From Marinobacter pelagius (lineage in GTDB: Bacteria > Pseudomonadota > Gammaproteobacteria > Pseudomonadales > Oleiphilaceae): DNA of 64,000 bases. Positions within the stretch are counted from its first letter, which is position 1, and each line of letters opens with the position of its first letter. The notes under the pieces are model-generated. The model had not been told where the DNA came from, did no database searches, and saw nothing but the letters and a program-made list of their open reading frames with translations. Shown here in pieces: positions 51,570 through 60,887 of the stretch. The stretch covers positions 88,001 through 152,000 of the forward strand of contig NZ_QNRO01000007.1 of the NCBI RefSeq assembly GCF_003315345.1, in the 5' to 3' direction. Made by a program: the position numbers and the translations under genes.

Positions 51570-53752
51570 GCTGGATGAACTGGTTGCCCTGGCGTTACAT
51601 CATCAAACGGGTGGCGCGCAGGCATGGTTTCCTTGATCCGATCACGCTGCTGGGCAAGTTGCACGGCTTTGCCCAACCCTCGGAGGTGGGCGAGCCCATC
51701 GAGCTGCTCCGGGCCGGGGTGGTGTTTCACGCCCGGGGACTGATCAACAGCCGGGTCATCCAGCACAACCTGGACTGGGTCTGGCCATACTGGGTGGAGC
51801 GCCAGTTTGATCCGACCGATACGGCCTTTGTTCCCAGAGCTTTTTCCATCACCCATATCAACCTCACCAACCGGAACTGGACTGCCATCGGGCAGCCCGA
51901 CGTGGATGAGTTGCCGATCGTCGATCCCCGGGGATTGGTGACCCCGTTGTACGATGGCTGGTCTCTTGACGGATGGTTACTGGCGGAGGATGGTCGCTGC
52001 CTGCTGCCTTCCAGGGCAAAGCAGGCCCGTCAGTGGCAGGAACTGGGCGATAGCCCGGCCGTTGTCACTGAAACGGTCCACGATGGCCTGAAGCTGACCA
52101 GCCGTAGCCGCGTGGCCATCGAGAATGGGCGGCCGGTGTGCAAGTTTACCTTGCGGGCCGAATCGGAGGTGAAGGCCTCATTGGTGCTGTCCCTGCGGCC
52201 GGCCAATCCGGAGGGCATCAGCTTTATCCAGCAGGTTCAGCTGGAGGAGGACGGCCGCGGCTGGCTGGTGGACGGCACGCAGTCCGTTAAATTCGACCGT
52301 ACCCCCGAATCGCACCATGTGTCTGATTACAAACAGGGGGACGTTCACATTCACCTCATGGATCGGCAGCAGGAGACCGAAGGCAAGTGTGACGTGGGGA
52401 TGGTCACCGCCGCAGCCCTGTTCCCGGTAGCCGCCGATGAGCCCTCGGAACTGACGGTCAGCATTCCCCTCGAAGTAGCCGGCCTTACGCCGGCCGGACC
52501 GGACGCCTGGCACCGGGTCCGGGAGGACACCGCGCGCCTGGAGTGCCCGGATGAGAAATACCAGTTCCTGTATGACGCCGCAGTGGCCTCGCTGGTTCTC
52601 CATTCCCCCAAGGATGTCTATCCGGGACCCTATACCTACAAGCGGTTCTGGTTCCGGGACGCGGCCTTCATCATCCATGCGCTGTTGAGCGTGGGGTTGA
52701 CCGAAAGGGCCGAGCGGGCCCTGAACCAGTTTCCGGATCGACAGATGCGCGATGGCTATTTCCGCTCCCAGGAAGGTGAGTGGGATGCCAACGGCGAAGT
52801 GCTCTGGATTCTGGATCGTTTTTGCCAGCTGACAGGGCGTGACTTGCCGGAACGCTGGGAGGGGCCAGTCATGAAAGGCGCGCGCTGGATCCAGAAGAAA
52901 CGGCTCAGCGAAAACCTGACTTCGCCCCACGCTGGACTGCTGCCGGCTGGATTCAGTGCCGAACATCTGGGACCGAACGATTATTACTACTGGGATGACT
53001 TCTGGGGCATTGTCGGCCTGAACTCTGCGGCGAATCTGCTGCGGGATCAGGACCGGGAGGCCAGCGAGAGCTTTGCCGCCGGAGCCCGGGAATTCAATCA
53101 GGCAGTGGAGCGTAGCCTGGCCAGTTGTGAGCAGCGTCTGAAGCGGCCCGGCATGCCGGCATCACCTTACCGCCGGCTGGATGCCGGCGCCATTGGCTCG
53201 CTGGCCGCAGGCTATCCGACCCAGCTGATGAAACCGGATGACCAGCGCCTGCTGGATTGTGCCGATTTCCTGATCGACCGGTGCTTTGTCCATGGCGCGT
53301 TCTATCAGGACATGATTCATTCAGGGCTGAACGCTTACCTGACACTTCATGTGGCCCAGGTTCTGCTGCGCGCCGGTGATCGGCGCCATGTGGAGCTGAT
53401 GGATGCCGTGGCTGATATGGCGTCCCCGACCGGTCAGTGGCCGGAGGCCATTCATCCGGGCACCGGGGGCGGCTGCATGGGGGATGGTCATCATGTCTGG
53501 GCGGCGGCCGAGTGGGTACTGATGATCCGCAACTGTTTTATCCGGGAGGAGGGTAATCGTCTGATTATCGCTTCCGGCATCCCGGAGCGTTGGCTGTCCC
53601 AGGAAAAGCCAATCCGCTTCGGCCCCGCACCAACCCGCTTTGGCACCGTGACCGTGGCCATCGAGCCACGGCCCGGTGCCGAGCCCAAAGTGAGCTGGGA
53701 TGCCGACTGGCATGGGGAGGCTCCGGAAGTGGAGATTCGCCTCGCCGGGTGA
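51566..53752 (+). CDS. Six-hairpin glycosidase-like protein, unassigned
   Basis: 728 residues starting in an ATGA overlap. The first about 320 residues are beta-rich (HINLTNRNWTAIGQPDVDEL; GLVTPLYDGWSLDGWLLAED); from about 340 on an (alpha/alpha)6-type barrel is suggested by repeated helices with aromatic and acidic residues (YPGPYTYKRFWFRDAAFIIH; DGYFRSQEGEWDANGEVLWI; NDYYYWDDFWGIVGLNSAAN; SPTGQWPEAIHPGTGGGCMG). FRDAAF and the WPEA motif resemble GH15 and related amylo-glucosidase-type enzymes. No signal peptide, so cytoplasmic. Substrate and reaction are unknown. Coupling to a membrane protein of the DedA type is unusual for a glycosidase. Confidence 0.65.
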   Translation: MSWMNWLPWRYIIKRVARRHGFLDPITLLGKLHGFAQPSEVGEPIELLRAGVVFHARGLINSRVIQHNLDWVWPYWVERQFDPTDTAFVPRAFSITHINLTNRNWTAIGQPDVDELPIVDPRGLVTPLYDGWSLDGWLLAEDGRCLLPSRAKQARQWQELGDSPAVVTETVHDGLKLTSRSRVAIENGRPVCKFTLRAESEVKASLVLSLRPANPEGISFIQQVQLEEDGRGWLVDGTQSVKFDRTPESHHVSDYKQGDVHIHLMDRQQETEGKCDVGMVTAAALFPVAADEPSELTVSIPLEVAGLTPAGPDAWHRVREDTARLECPDEKYQFLYDAAVASLVLHSPKDVYPGPYTYKRFWFRDAAFIIHALLSVGLTERAERALNQFPDRQMRDGYFRSQEGEWDANGEVLWILDRFCQLTGRDLPERWEGPVMKGARWIQKKRLSENLTSPHAGLLPAGFSAEHLGPNDYYYWDDFWGIVGLNSAANLLRDQDREASESFAAGAREFNQAVERSLASCEQRLKRPGMPASPYRRLDAGAIGSLAAGYPTQLMKPDDQRLLDCADFLIDRCFVHGAFYQDMIHSGLNAYLTLHVAQVLLRAGDRRHVELMDAVADMASPTGQWPEAIHPGTGGGCMGDGHHVWAAAEWVLMIRNCFIREEGNRLIIASGIPERWLSQEKPIRFGPAPTRFGTVTVAIEPRPGAEPKVSWDADWHGEAPEVEIRLAG

Positions 53753-53855
53753 CCTCATCTGTACCGGTTGGTCTGTCCAGTGCCTGTATCTGTTTTGTTT
53801 GTCTGCTAACTTCTAGAGTATTGCCAAAGCAGATACTGGAGACCGGAACCTGACC

Positions 53856-54746
53856 ATGCCCCCCATTTTCTACAATTTTTGCGTTCCAGCGCTATTTGTC
53901 TGGCTTTGGAGTACAGGGTTTATCGGTGGCAAGTTCGGACTGCCTTACGCTGAACCGTTCACCATGCTGCTGATCCGGATGCTGCTGACCCTGATCCCCC
54001 TCGGCATCCTGGCCCTGGTACTTAAAGCCCGTTGGCCCGGCTTTCGTGGGGCAGGGCACCTGGCAGTTACGGGAATTCTGGTGCACGGCTTTTACCTGGG
54101 TGGCGTTTTCTACGCCATCGACCAGGGCATGTCGGCCGGGGTGGTTTCCCTGCTTGTCGGGCTTCAGCCGCTGGTAACGGCATTGGCGGCGGTGATCTTC
54201 CTGAAGGAATCGGTCAGCGTGCGCCAGTGGATTGGTCTTGTCCTCGGTCTGGTTGGTGTGGCACTGGTGCTGACAGAAAAGCTTGGGGCGTCCTCAGCAG
54301 ATGTGGGCATTCCGCCCCAAACCCTGATCTGGGCCCTGCTGGCGTTACTGGGTATTTCCCTGGGCACGGTCTATCAGAAACGGTATGGAACCAGTGTGGA
54401 TCTGGTTTCCGGAACCATGATCCAGTACGCAGCAGCAGGCACCTTGTTTGCGATCGGGGCGTTCACCCTGGAAACCCGCGAGGTGCAGTGGACATTGGAG
54501 TTCAAGCTGGCCCTCGGCTGGCTGGTGTTCGGCCTGTCGGTCAGTGCAATACTGATCCTGATGTGGCTGATCCGGCGGGGCGCCGCATCCCAGGTGGCCA
54601 GCCTGTTTTACCTGGTGCCGCCGGTAACCGCGCTGGAGGCCTATCTTCTGTTTGGTGAACGTCTCGGGCCGCTGGCGATTGCCGGAGGGCTTGTGGCGAT
54701 TACCGGGGTGGCCCTGGTGACCGTGAAGGCCCCGGGGAAAGCCTGA
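53856..54746 (+). CDS. EamA/DMT-family transporter
   Basis: 296 residues with ten predicted membrane helices in two EamA repeats (about 5-135 and 150-292). The first starts PALFVWLWSTGFIGGKFGLP with the typical W-x-x-x-F motif; each repeat ends with a helix like GLVLGLVGVALVLTEKLG and GGLVAITGVALVTVKAPG. Such proteins export amino acids or metabolites by exchange or proton coupling. The substrate cannot be told. The lipid kinase gene follows 13 bases later. Confidence 0.9.
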   Translation: MPPIFYNFCVPALFVWLWSTGFIGGKFGLPYAEPFTMLLIRMLLTLIPLGILALVLKARWPGFRGAGHLAVTGILVHGFYLGGVFYAIDQGMSAGVVSLLVGLQPLVTALAAVIFLKESVSVRQWIGLVLGLVGVALVLTEKLGASSADVGIPPQTLIWALLALLGISLGTVYQKRYGTSVDLVSGTMIQYAAAGTLFAIGAFTLETREVQWTLEFKLALGWLVFGLSVSAILILMWLIRRGAASQVASLFYLVPPVTALEAYLLFGERLGPLAIAGGLVAITGVALVTVKAPGKA

Positions 54747-54759
54747 GGAGATCTGTCTC

Positions 54760-55614
54760 ATGACCTACTGGCTGCTGGCAAATTCAGAGGCAGGTGACGG
54801 TCAGAGAGGCCGGAACTTCTGGCTCGACCACCTTGTAGGGGCGGGGTTGGAGTGCCCTGAGTGCCGGGACATCGGTGACGGTCGTTGGCCATCCGAGATT
54901 CAGCCGGGGGACGTGGTGATGATGGCCGGTGGTGACGGTTCAGCGAACTATGGTGCCAGGGTCTGCGTTGAGAAACGGGCCGTACTTGCGGTCCTGCCTT
55001 CGGGAACCGCCAACGACTTCGCCCGGAATATCGGGCTGCCGGAGGATCCCGACGAGCTGTGCCGGCTTATTGCTCGCGGTCCCCGCCGGCACGTGGACGT
55101 TGCCCGTTTGGGTGACCGGATTTTTCTGAATGTCGCCCATGTCGGGCTGGGAACACTTCCGGCCCGGGAGTCCGGAGGGCCAAAGAAAAAACTCTTGGGG
55201 CGTTTCACCTATGTGGTTGAACTGCTTCGGCGCGTGAATGCCCGACGAGGCTTCCGGGCCGAGATCCGCTGCGGCAAAGGCTATGTGCGTGGGCGGTGGT
55301 TGTCGATCGCCGTGGCCAACGGCACCAGTTTCGGCGGTGGTCACGAGATTCCCGAGGCCGCCCCGGATGACGGCTATCTTGAGGTGATTGCAGTCCGGCC
55401 CCGGCCACTGGCCCAGCTGTTGCTGACCTTCGTGATGGTTCGGCTCAACCGTGAGGCCCCGACCCGAACCAGTACGCTGGTGCATCTGAAGGGCAAACAC
55501 TGCACCGTTTCAACGCGTAAGCCCAAAACAGTGACGGCGGACGGGGACATCGTCGGCAAGACGCCGCTGGATGTATCCTGCCAGCACCAATCCCTTAAGG
55601 TGATTGCTCCGTAG
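54760..55614 (+). CDS. Diacylglycerol kinase-family lipid kinase (YegS-like)
   Basis: 284 residues. The catalytic-domain motif MMAGGDGSANYGARVC (Gly-Gly-Asp-Gly-Ser, near 49-64) is followed by AVLPSGTANDFARNIGLPED, typical of DAGK/YegS/sphingosine kinase folds. The C-terminal beta-sandwich holds ANGTSFGGGHEIPEAAPDDG and VTADGDIVGKTPLDVSC. It phosphorylates a lipid alcohol with ATP; the physiological lipid is unknown. Somewhat shorter than YegS at the N-terminus but complete in motifs. Confidence 0.9.
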   Translation: MTYWLLANSEAGDGQRGRNFWLDHLVGAGLECPECRDIGDGRWPSEIQPGDVVMMAGGDGSANYGARVCVEKRAVLAVLPSGTANDFARNIGLPEDPDELCRLIARGPRRHVDVARLGDRIFLNVAHVGLGTLPARESGGPKKKLLGRFTYVVELLRRVNARRGFRAEIRCGKGYVRGRWLSIAVANGTSFGGGHEIPEAAPDDGYLEVIAVRPRPLAQLLLTFVMVRLNREAPTRTSTLVHLKGKHCTVSTRKPKTVTADGDIVGKTPLDVSCQHQSLKVIAP

Positions 55615-55755
55615 ATACGTTTTGTCACTGACTTTTCGGGCCGAAAGGGCGATGATAAAGGCCTAAGTGGCATAAACTACCAGACTGACTGGCGAAAACC
55701 TCCAGTCGCACCCCTATCGCACTATCCAACGAGAATCGCCGAGAAGGATAAGAGA

Positions 55756-56538
55756 ATGCGCGTCATGACTGTATCCACCATGGGCTTCCTGTTGCGGGCT
55801 GCCAGGTCTGCGCTGTTGACCCTGGTGTTGGCCGGCACAGCATCATCGGCACTGGCGGCCGAGCGTCTGTATATCTTTACCGAGAACTATCCTCCCTATA
55901 ATGCCTCCAAATCCGGTGAGGGCTTTGCCCATAACGAGGATGAGATTACCGGCATCTGCACCGACATGGTCAAGGCCATGATGGCGCGGGTGGACTATGA
56001 CTATGTCATGAAGATGAGGGTCTGGAGCTACGCCTACGACTGGGTTCAGGGCCGCAAGAACCATGGTCTGTTCTGCACGGCCCGCACCGATGAGCGGGAA
56101 GACCAGTTCCAGTGGGTTGGTCCATTGGCTTCCATCAAGTGGACCCTGTTTGCGGCACCGGATTCCGATATCACCCTGTCCACTCTGGAAGACGCCAAAG
56201 ACCTGCGCATCGCCGGCTACAAGGGTGACGTGATGTCAGATTATCTGGTGAGCAAGGGCTTCAATGTGGTCATGGGTCAGTCCGGGGATGTGAATGCCCG
56301 GCGCCTGGTGCTTGGCCAGGCCGATTTGTGGGTTACCGATGGTCTGGTTGGCCCGCTCGTCGCGAAAGAAGAGCATGACATCGAGGGTCTGAAGCCGGTA
56401 CTGGTTTTCCGGGAAACGCCCATGTACCTGGCGGTGAGCAAGGAGACCTCGCCGGAGGTAGTCCAAGACCTCCAGAACGCGCTTGATGCTGCTCGCAGTG
56501 CGGGAGAGATTGATTCGATTGTTGCAAGTTACCAATGA
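55756..56538 (+). CDS. Periplasmic solute-binding protein, SBP family 3
   Basis: 260 residues with a signal peptide (about 1-35, ending ASSALAAERL). The mature part starts LYIFTENYPPYNASKSGEGF, characteristic of family 3 binding proteins, followed by GICTDMVKAMMARVDYDYV and the ligand-lobe pattern TARTDEREDQFQWVGPL. No permease or ATPase genes lie near, so it may serve sensing or a distant transporter. Ligand unknown, possibly an amino acid or polar organic acid. A stretch of 141 bases upstream shows no gene. Confidence 0.85.
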   Translation: MRVMTVSTMGFLLRAARSALLTLVLAGTASSALAAERLYIFTENYPPYNASKSGEGFAHNEDEITGICTDMVKAMMARVDYDYVMKMRVWSYAYDWVQGRKNHGLFCTARTDEREDQFQWVGPLASIKWTLFAAPDSDITLSTLEDAKDLRIAGYKGDVMSDYLVSKGFNVVMGQSGDVNARRLVLGQADLWVTDGLVGPLVAKEEHDIEGLKPVLVFRETPMYLAVSKETSPEVVQDLQNALDAARSAGEIDSIVASYQ

Positions 56539-56681
56539 CCGGGGTGAGATGATCTGGAGTCGGCAGGCCATGGATTTTGGTTCCGGGGTTGAATGATCAA
56601 AAAATGACCTAAGTTTTGGGGTATAGGGCAAGCACAAATGAAATTCGTGCTCGACGCTGACCAGCCGAACCGGAGGTTCCT

Positions 56682-56906
56682 ATGGAAGATCCGAAAACGG
56701 TTGTTAAACATGAGCCCCGAAAGAGTCTGATTATTCTGTTCCTGTCGGCAATGTACAGTATCGTAATCGGCATCGTTGTCTTGATCGGCTTGAGCAGCGG
56801 CGATACAGACATGGCTGAAGGTGCCGGGTGGATTCTTGTGATCTGCGGCGTGATCAGCCTGATCTATTATTTCCTCGCGAGAAAGCAGACGCCACCCGCG
56901 AAATAG
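56682..56906 (+). CDS. Small two-helix membrane protein
   Basis: 74 residues with GGAGG upstream. Two hydrophobic segments (LIILFLSAMYSIVIGIVVLI and AGWILVICGVISLIYYFLA) are joined by a short acidic loop; basic residues flank the ends. No family recognised. A clear terminator follows after 16 bases. Confidence 0.6.
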   Translation: MEDPKTVVKHEPRKSLIILFLSAMYSIVIGIVVLIGLSSGDTDMAEGAGWILVICGVISLIYYFLARKQTPPAK

Positions 56907-56913
56907 CCGCTAT

Positions 56914-57426
56914 TCAGAACCACAACCCGATCTCCGGATCGGGTTGTTTTCGTTCCGCAATCAAACCGTGGGACTCAAGGGTTTTGATCAGTCTCTGCGT
57001 GTCCTCCACGTTTAGAAATCCGCCGAGGGGTACGCGATGATCGCGGTGGCTCAGGAATAATTTGGCTGGCGCGAATGGATGCACGGGCTCGTTCAGCTGT
57101 AAGCGGGTGTAGGGGCGTGGCAGGCTCCACTGGGCATTTCTCTGTTTTCGACCCTTTTCCAGCAGGATATTGTCTCCCTCCATGGTCAGGACTTCCTTGC
57201 GCTGGCAATCGCGGGAAGTGATGTAGATACCGGCAGCTACCGCAATCAGCTCCAGGCCGGCAAACGGCAGGATGACCCAGGCGCCTGCGAGCGCCCAGCC
57301 GATTCCGATGATTGCCGAGAGCACAACCAGTCCGATCCAGATCCGGACATTGTCTTTCCAGCTCAATGAACGGTTGGGGGTCAGTAACAACCGGGTGCCG
57401 CCGGGATGATCCAGTTTTTCAACCAT
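56914..57426 (-). CDS. DUF2244 domain membrane protein
   Basis: 170 residues. Fits DUF2244: a short leader with RLLLTPNRSLSWKDN, two membrane helices (about 30-70) and a cytoplasmic beta domain (VLTMEGDNILLEKGRKQRNA; LFLSHRDHRVPLGGFLN). Members often accompany respiratory cytochrome c oxidase genes, but none is here. Its last codons contain one arm of the terminator used by the convergent small gene. Confidence 0.8.
   Translation of the reverse strand: MVEKLDHPGGTRLLLTPNRSLSWKDNVRIWIGLVVLSAIIGIGWALAGAWVILPFAGLELIAVAAGIYITSRDCQRKEVLTMEGDNILLEKGRKQRNAQWSLPRPYTRLQLNEPVHPFAPAKLFLSHRDHRVPLGGFLNVEDTQRLIKTLESHGLIAERKQPDPEIGLWF
56923..56950 (+). terminator. Rho-independent terminator after the small membrane-protein gene
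   Basis: CAACCCGATC-tccg-GATCGGGTTG then TTTT: a perfect 10-bp stem with T-run, 16 bases after the stop at 56906. It overlaps the 3' end of the convergent DUF2244 gene. Confidence 0.85.
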
Positions 57427-57516
57427 GCCTGATGCCTCGCCATTTCACTCAGGAAATTACGCTGGCTGTTTATTTATTGATCATAGTCAAGAATGGTCAG
57501 GATGGAGAAATTGTCT

Positions 57517-58308
57517 TCACGGGTTGCAGTCTGCGGGCTCTGCCGCCTGGAAAAGCTGATTCGCCGATTCCATACGGGCGCTCAGATCGGCAATGCGGGT
57601 GTCATGGTTGGGATGGGTCGAGAGAAACTCCAGGGGCTGCTCGCCCGAGGCCCGGGCCATATTGCGCCAGAGTTCCACGCTCTGCTGTGGATTGAAACCT
57701 GCCCGGGCCATGATGGCCAGCCCCATCAGATCCGCCTCGGATTCGTGGGCACGACTGAAGGGCAGGGTGATACCCAGTTGGGCGCCAATGCCCAAGGCAT
57801 TCTGGAGCTGGTCTTCCGCGATTTCGCTTTCGGTGAACAGGCCGACGACAAACAGGGCGGCCTTGAGACCGAGTTCCTGGGTCAGTCGTTCATTACCGTG
57901 GTCGGCGAGCACGTGAGCCACTTCGTGGCCGATGACCGTGGCCAGTTGCGCCGGAGTCTCTGCCACCCGGAGCAGGCCGGTATGAACGCCGATCTTCCCG
58001 CCGGGCAGGGCGAAGGCATTCGGCGTGTCGTTACGGAAAACCACCACTTCCCAGCTTCTTGGCATGTCTACCGAGGGGAACTGGGCGGAAGCCGCCTGCA
58101 CCAGTTCGTCGGCGATGCACTGCACCAGGCGATTGCCCCCAGGGTCTTCCAGGACCGGGTTCTGTTCTTTCATCTGGGCAAAGCTCTGTTGGCCGATGTC
58201 GGCCATCACGGCATCGGGCACGAGGGCAAGTTGGTTGCGGCCGGTCGGGGATTCCTGACAGCCGGTGAGCAGGAAAAGGGCGAGAAGGCCCAGGATCAGT
58301 GGTCTCAA
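57517..58308 (-). CDS. M48-family zinc metalloprotease lipoprotein (LoiP/BepA-like)
   Basis: 263 residues. A lipoprotein signal (LLALFLLTGC, residues 8-17) is followed by an M48 peptidase domain with VIGHEVAHVLADHG (zinc site) and SRAHESEADLMGLAIMARAG (third ligand Glu), and STHPNHDTRIADL. It should act in the periplasm at the outer membrane, trimming misfolded or mis-inserted envelope proteins. Length and motifs match the LoiP/YcaL branch rather than BepA, since there is no TPR domain. Confidence 0.88.
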   Translation of the reverse strand: MRPLILGLLALFLLTGCQESPTGRNQLALVPDAVMADIGQQSFAQMKEQNPVLEDPGGNRLVQCIADELVQAASAQFPSVDMPRSWEVVVFRNDTPNAFALPGGKIGVHTGLLRVAETPAQLATVIGHEVAHVLADHGNERLTQELGLKAALFVVGLFTESEIAEDQLQNALGIGAQLGITLPFSRAHESEADLMGLAIMARAGFNPQQSVELWRNMARASGEQPLEFLSTHPNHDTRIADLSARMESANQLFQAAEPADCNP

Positions 58309-58340
58309 GGTGTGTGTCCTGATAACAACAAAAACGGCGG

Positions 58341-59027
58341 CTAGGTTTTCAGGCAGTAACGCCGCTCCGGTCGTCCCACAGTACCATAGCTTACCTCGGC
58401 GCTCAGCTCTCCGGTACCGACCAGATATTCCAGGTAGCGTCGGGCGGTTGTTCGTGATGCGCCAATCCGGGCTCCCATTTCCTCCGCGCTCCAGTGCCCG
58501 CCGCCGGCGACAACGTCGCGGATTTTGTCCAGGGTAAGACCATCAATACCCTTGGGCAGACGTTCCTGATGCGGCTGGTCGGTGTCGTGAGTGCCCCGGG
58601 GTAGCAGGGCGTCCACCTCCCTCTGTGCCAGTTGGTTGAGGGCGGAAAGCTTCTCCAGATGCTTACGGTAACGGTTTACAGCCTCTTGCAGGCGTTCAAA
58701 CACCAGGGGTTTGAGGATGTAATCGAAGACGCCTGCGCGCAGTGCGCTGCGAAGGGTTTCCACCTCCTTGGCTGCCGTGATCAGGATGACGTCGCAGCCG
58801 CTGTCCCGGGCCCGCAGTTCTCGCAGCAACTCGAGACCATTACCGTCCGGGAAATAGACGTCCAGCAATATGAGCTCCGGTTCCATGACATCCACAAGAT
58901 CCCGGGCGTCGGCCAGGGTGTGGGCGATTCCACACAGCTCGACGTTGTCCAGGCGTTCAACGAAGCGCCGCTGGATCTCTGCGATCCTGTGGTCATCTTC
59001 AACAATCAGAAGCCGAATCGGTGTCAA
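58341..59027 (-). CDS. CitB/DcuR-type response regulator
   Basis: 228 residues from TTG 59027. The start is set by a TTGA overlap with the stop of the sensor kinase gene; the open frame to 59120 lies inside that gene. A receiver domain (IRLLIVEDDHRI, phospho-acceptor Asp56 in LILLDVYFPDG, then TAAKEVETLRSALRAGVFDY) is followed by a winged-helix-like C-terminal domain (GLTLDKIRDVVAGGGHWSAE; RIGASRTTARRYLEYLVGTG). It likely activates the divergent tctCBA genes when its partner senses a tri- or dicarboxylate. Confidence 0.92.
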   Translation of the reverse strand: MTPIRLLIVEDDHRIAEIQRRFVERLDNVELCGIAHTLADARDLVDVMEPELILLDVYFPDGNGLELLRELRARDSGCDVILITAAKEVETLRSALRAGVFDYILKPLVFERLQEAVNRYRKHLEKLSALNQLAQREVDALLPRGTHDTDQPHQERLPKGIDGLTLDKIRDVVAGGGHWSAEEMGARIGASRTTARRYLEYLVGTGELSAEVSYGTVGRPERRYCLKT

Positions 59028-60691
59028 AAGCGGTTTCTCTCTTCCTGTCGTTTGGGTAGATAGAGCGTGAACCGGCTGCCTCCTTCCTGCAGATTCTCGA
59101 CCGTGACCGATCCTCCCCACCGGTTCAGAAACTGCTGGACGAGATGCAGGCCAATGCCATGCTCCTCGCCCTTGGTACTGACTCCGCGCTCGAAGATTCT
59201 GCGCTGGGCGTCTTCCGGCACACCGGGGCCCTGGTCCTCAACCTCGAAGATCAGCTCTGCGCCCAGATCGGTCATGGACAATCGAACCCGGCCACCACCC
59301 CCGACCTTCTGCCGGGTTGCCTCCAGGGCATTATCGATCAGGTTGCCCAGAACACTCACCAGTTGGTCCCGGGGCAGGGTATCCGGAATATCCACCATCT
59401 GGCTGTCTGGATCAATGTCCAGGTGCAGCCCCATTTCCCGCGCACGATTGTACTTGCCCAGCAGACAGCCGGCGATGACCGGATCGGGCACAGCCTCCAG
59501 CAACAGGTGTAACAGGGCCTGGTGGTCACTGACCTCGTTCCCGATAAGGTTCAGTGCCTCCTCATTGGCGCCGATCTGGATCAGGCCGGCGATGGTGTGC
59601 AGTTTGTTGGAATACTCGTGGGTCTGGCTGCGCAGGGTGTCCGCGTACTGCTGGATCCGGGTGAGCTGGCGGCTGACCTGGTCCAGTTCGTTCCGCAGCC
59701 GGAAACTGGCCACGACGCCGATGATTTCATCGCCCTGGCGCACCGGCAAACGGTTGACCACCATCTGCCGGCCACGCAACCAGATTTCCCGGTCGAAGTC
59801 CGGCTTGCCCGATTCCAGGACAGACATCAGGGCACTTTCGGGAAGTATGTCCAGGATGGGCTTGCCTGCCAGGGGCTCATCGTCGGGAAGGTTGAGGGTC
59901 TCGTAGGCCGCCCGGTTTACCGTGGTGATAATGCCGTTCCGGTTGACTGCAATGATGCCCTCACGTACCGATTGCAGAGTGGCTTCCCGTTCCCGGAAAA
60001 GGCCCGCTATTTCCTCCGGCTCCAGCCCGAATATTGCCCGCTTGAAGCGGCCGGCAATAACGATGGCGGAGATAACCGTGACCAGAAGCATCAAGCCAAC
60101 CACGCCGTAAAGTACGAAGTTGTAGCGGCTAATGGTTGCCTCCACCTGTCCAAGGCTGTAGCCCACGGACACGATCCCTATGATGTCGCCGGTTGCAGGA
60201 TCAATGACGGGAGCCTTACCCCGCATGGACTCGCCGAGGCTGCCCTTGGCCCTGGCGACATAGGCTTTGCCTTCAATCAACGCTTTGCGGCCATAGTCAC
60301 CGTCATCGTCGCCCATGGAAAAACCGATTCGGTCAGGGTCCGGATGGGCGAGCCGGATCGCCTCATGGTCCCCGATAACGATGAACAGGGCTTCGTTGGT
60401 GTCGGCCAGGTGCCGGGCGAGGCGGTTGAGCTCCGGAATATCCCGGGATCTGACACCCGTGATGACCGTGGGTGAGGCGGCTACGGTCTTGGAGACCATC
60501 AGGGCACGTTGGCCGATTTCCTCATACAGGGACTCACTGAGGTAGTAGCCGGCGAAGCCGCCGATTAGAATGGTCTGCAGCGCGCCGAGCAACCCCAGGG
60601 TGAGGATCATTCGGGTTTTCAGCTTGGTTTTTTGCAACACGGGCCAGGAATTTAGTTGTTTTCGTTCGTTTTCAGGGTACTGGATCGCCAA
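59024..60691 (-). CDS. CitA/DcuS-type sensor histidine kinase
   Basis: 555 residues. Two membrane helices (about 27-50 and 193-215) enclose a periplasmic PAS/Cache domain (RSRDIPELNRLARHLADTNE; IGIVSVGYSLGQVE). A cytoplasmic PAS domain (about 225-320) is followed by the DcuS/CitA-type histidine box RSQTHEYSNKLHTIAGLIQI and the ATPase domain (NLIDNALEA, DQGPGVPEDAQ, GIGLHLVQQFLN). It senses a carboxylate outside the cell and phosphorylates the regulator encoded next. The gene overlap couples the two. Confidence 0.94.
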   Translation of the reverse strand: MAIQYPENERKQLNSWPVLQKTKLKTRMILTLGLLGALQTILIGGFAGYYLSESLYEEIGQRALMVSKTVAASPTVITGVRSRDIPELNRLARHLADTNEALFIVIGDHEAIRLAHPDPDRIGFSMGDDDGDYGRKALIEGKAYVARAKGSLGESMRGKAPVIDPATGDIIGIVSVGYSLGQVEATISRYNFVLYGVVGLMLLVTVISAIVIAGRFKRAIFGLEPEEIAGLFREREATLQSVREGIIAVNRNGIITTVNRAAYETLNLPDDEPLAGKPILDILPESALMSVLESGKPDFDREIWLRGRQMVVNRLPVRQGDEIIGVVASFRLRNELDQVSRQLTRIQQYADTLRSQTHEYSNKLHTIAGLIQIGANEEALNLIGNEVSDHQALLHLLLEAVPDPVIAGCLLGKYNRAREMGLHLDIDPDSQMVDIPDTLPRDQLVSVLGNLIDNALEATRQKVGGGGRVRLSMTDLGAELIFEVEDQGPGVPEDAQRRIFERGVSTKGEEHGIGLHLVQQFLNRWGGSVTVENLQEGGSRFTLYLPKRQEERNRF

Positions 60692-60723
60692 GGCACATGC
60701 CCGTGATTTTTATGCACAAAATG

Positions 60724-60750
60724 GGCTTTACGCTTTTAAAAGGCTTTACG
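60724..60750. promoter_or_regulatory. Paired GGCTTTACG direct repeats, candidate response-regulator site
   Basis: GGCTTTACG at 60724-60732 and 60742-60750, 18 bases apart start to start, in the divergent region between the sensor kinase gene and tctC. Direct repeats about two turns apart are typical of response-regulator sites. Confidence 0.5.
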
Positions 60751-60887
60751 TTCACAAGCTTCAGTGTATCGGGTTTTACCTATTAACCTGCGTTCAATCA
60801 CTCCTCTGGTACTCCAATGCCAGGGACCCGGCCAACACGGGCCTGCCTCAGGAGTGGTGACAAAAACAAGTTGATGAGGTGACAACC

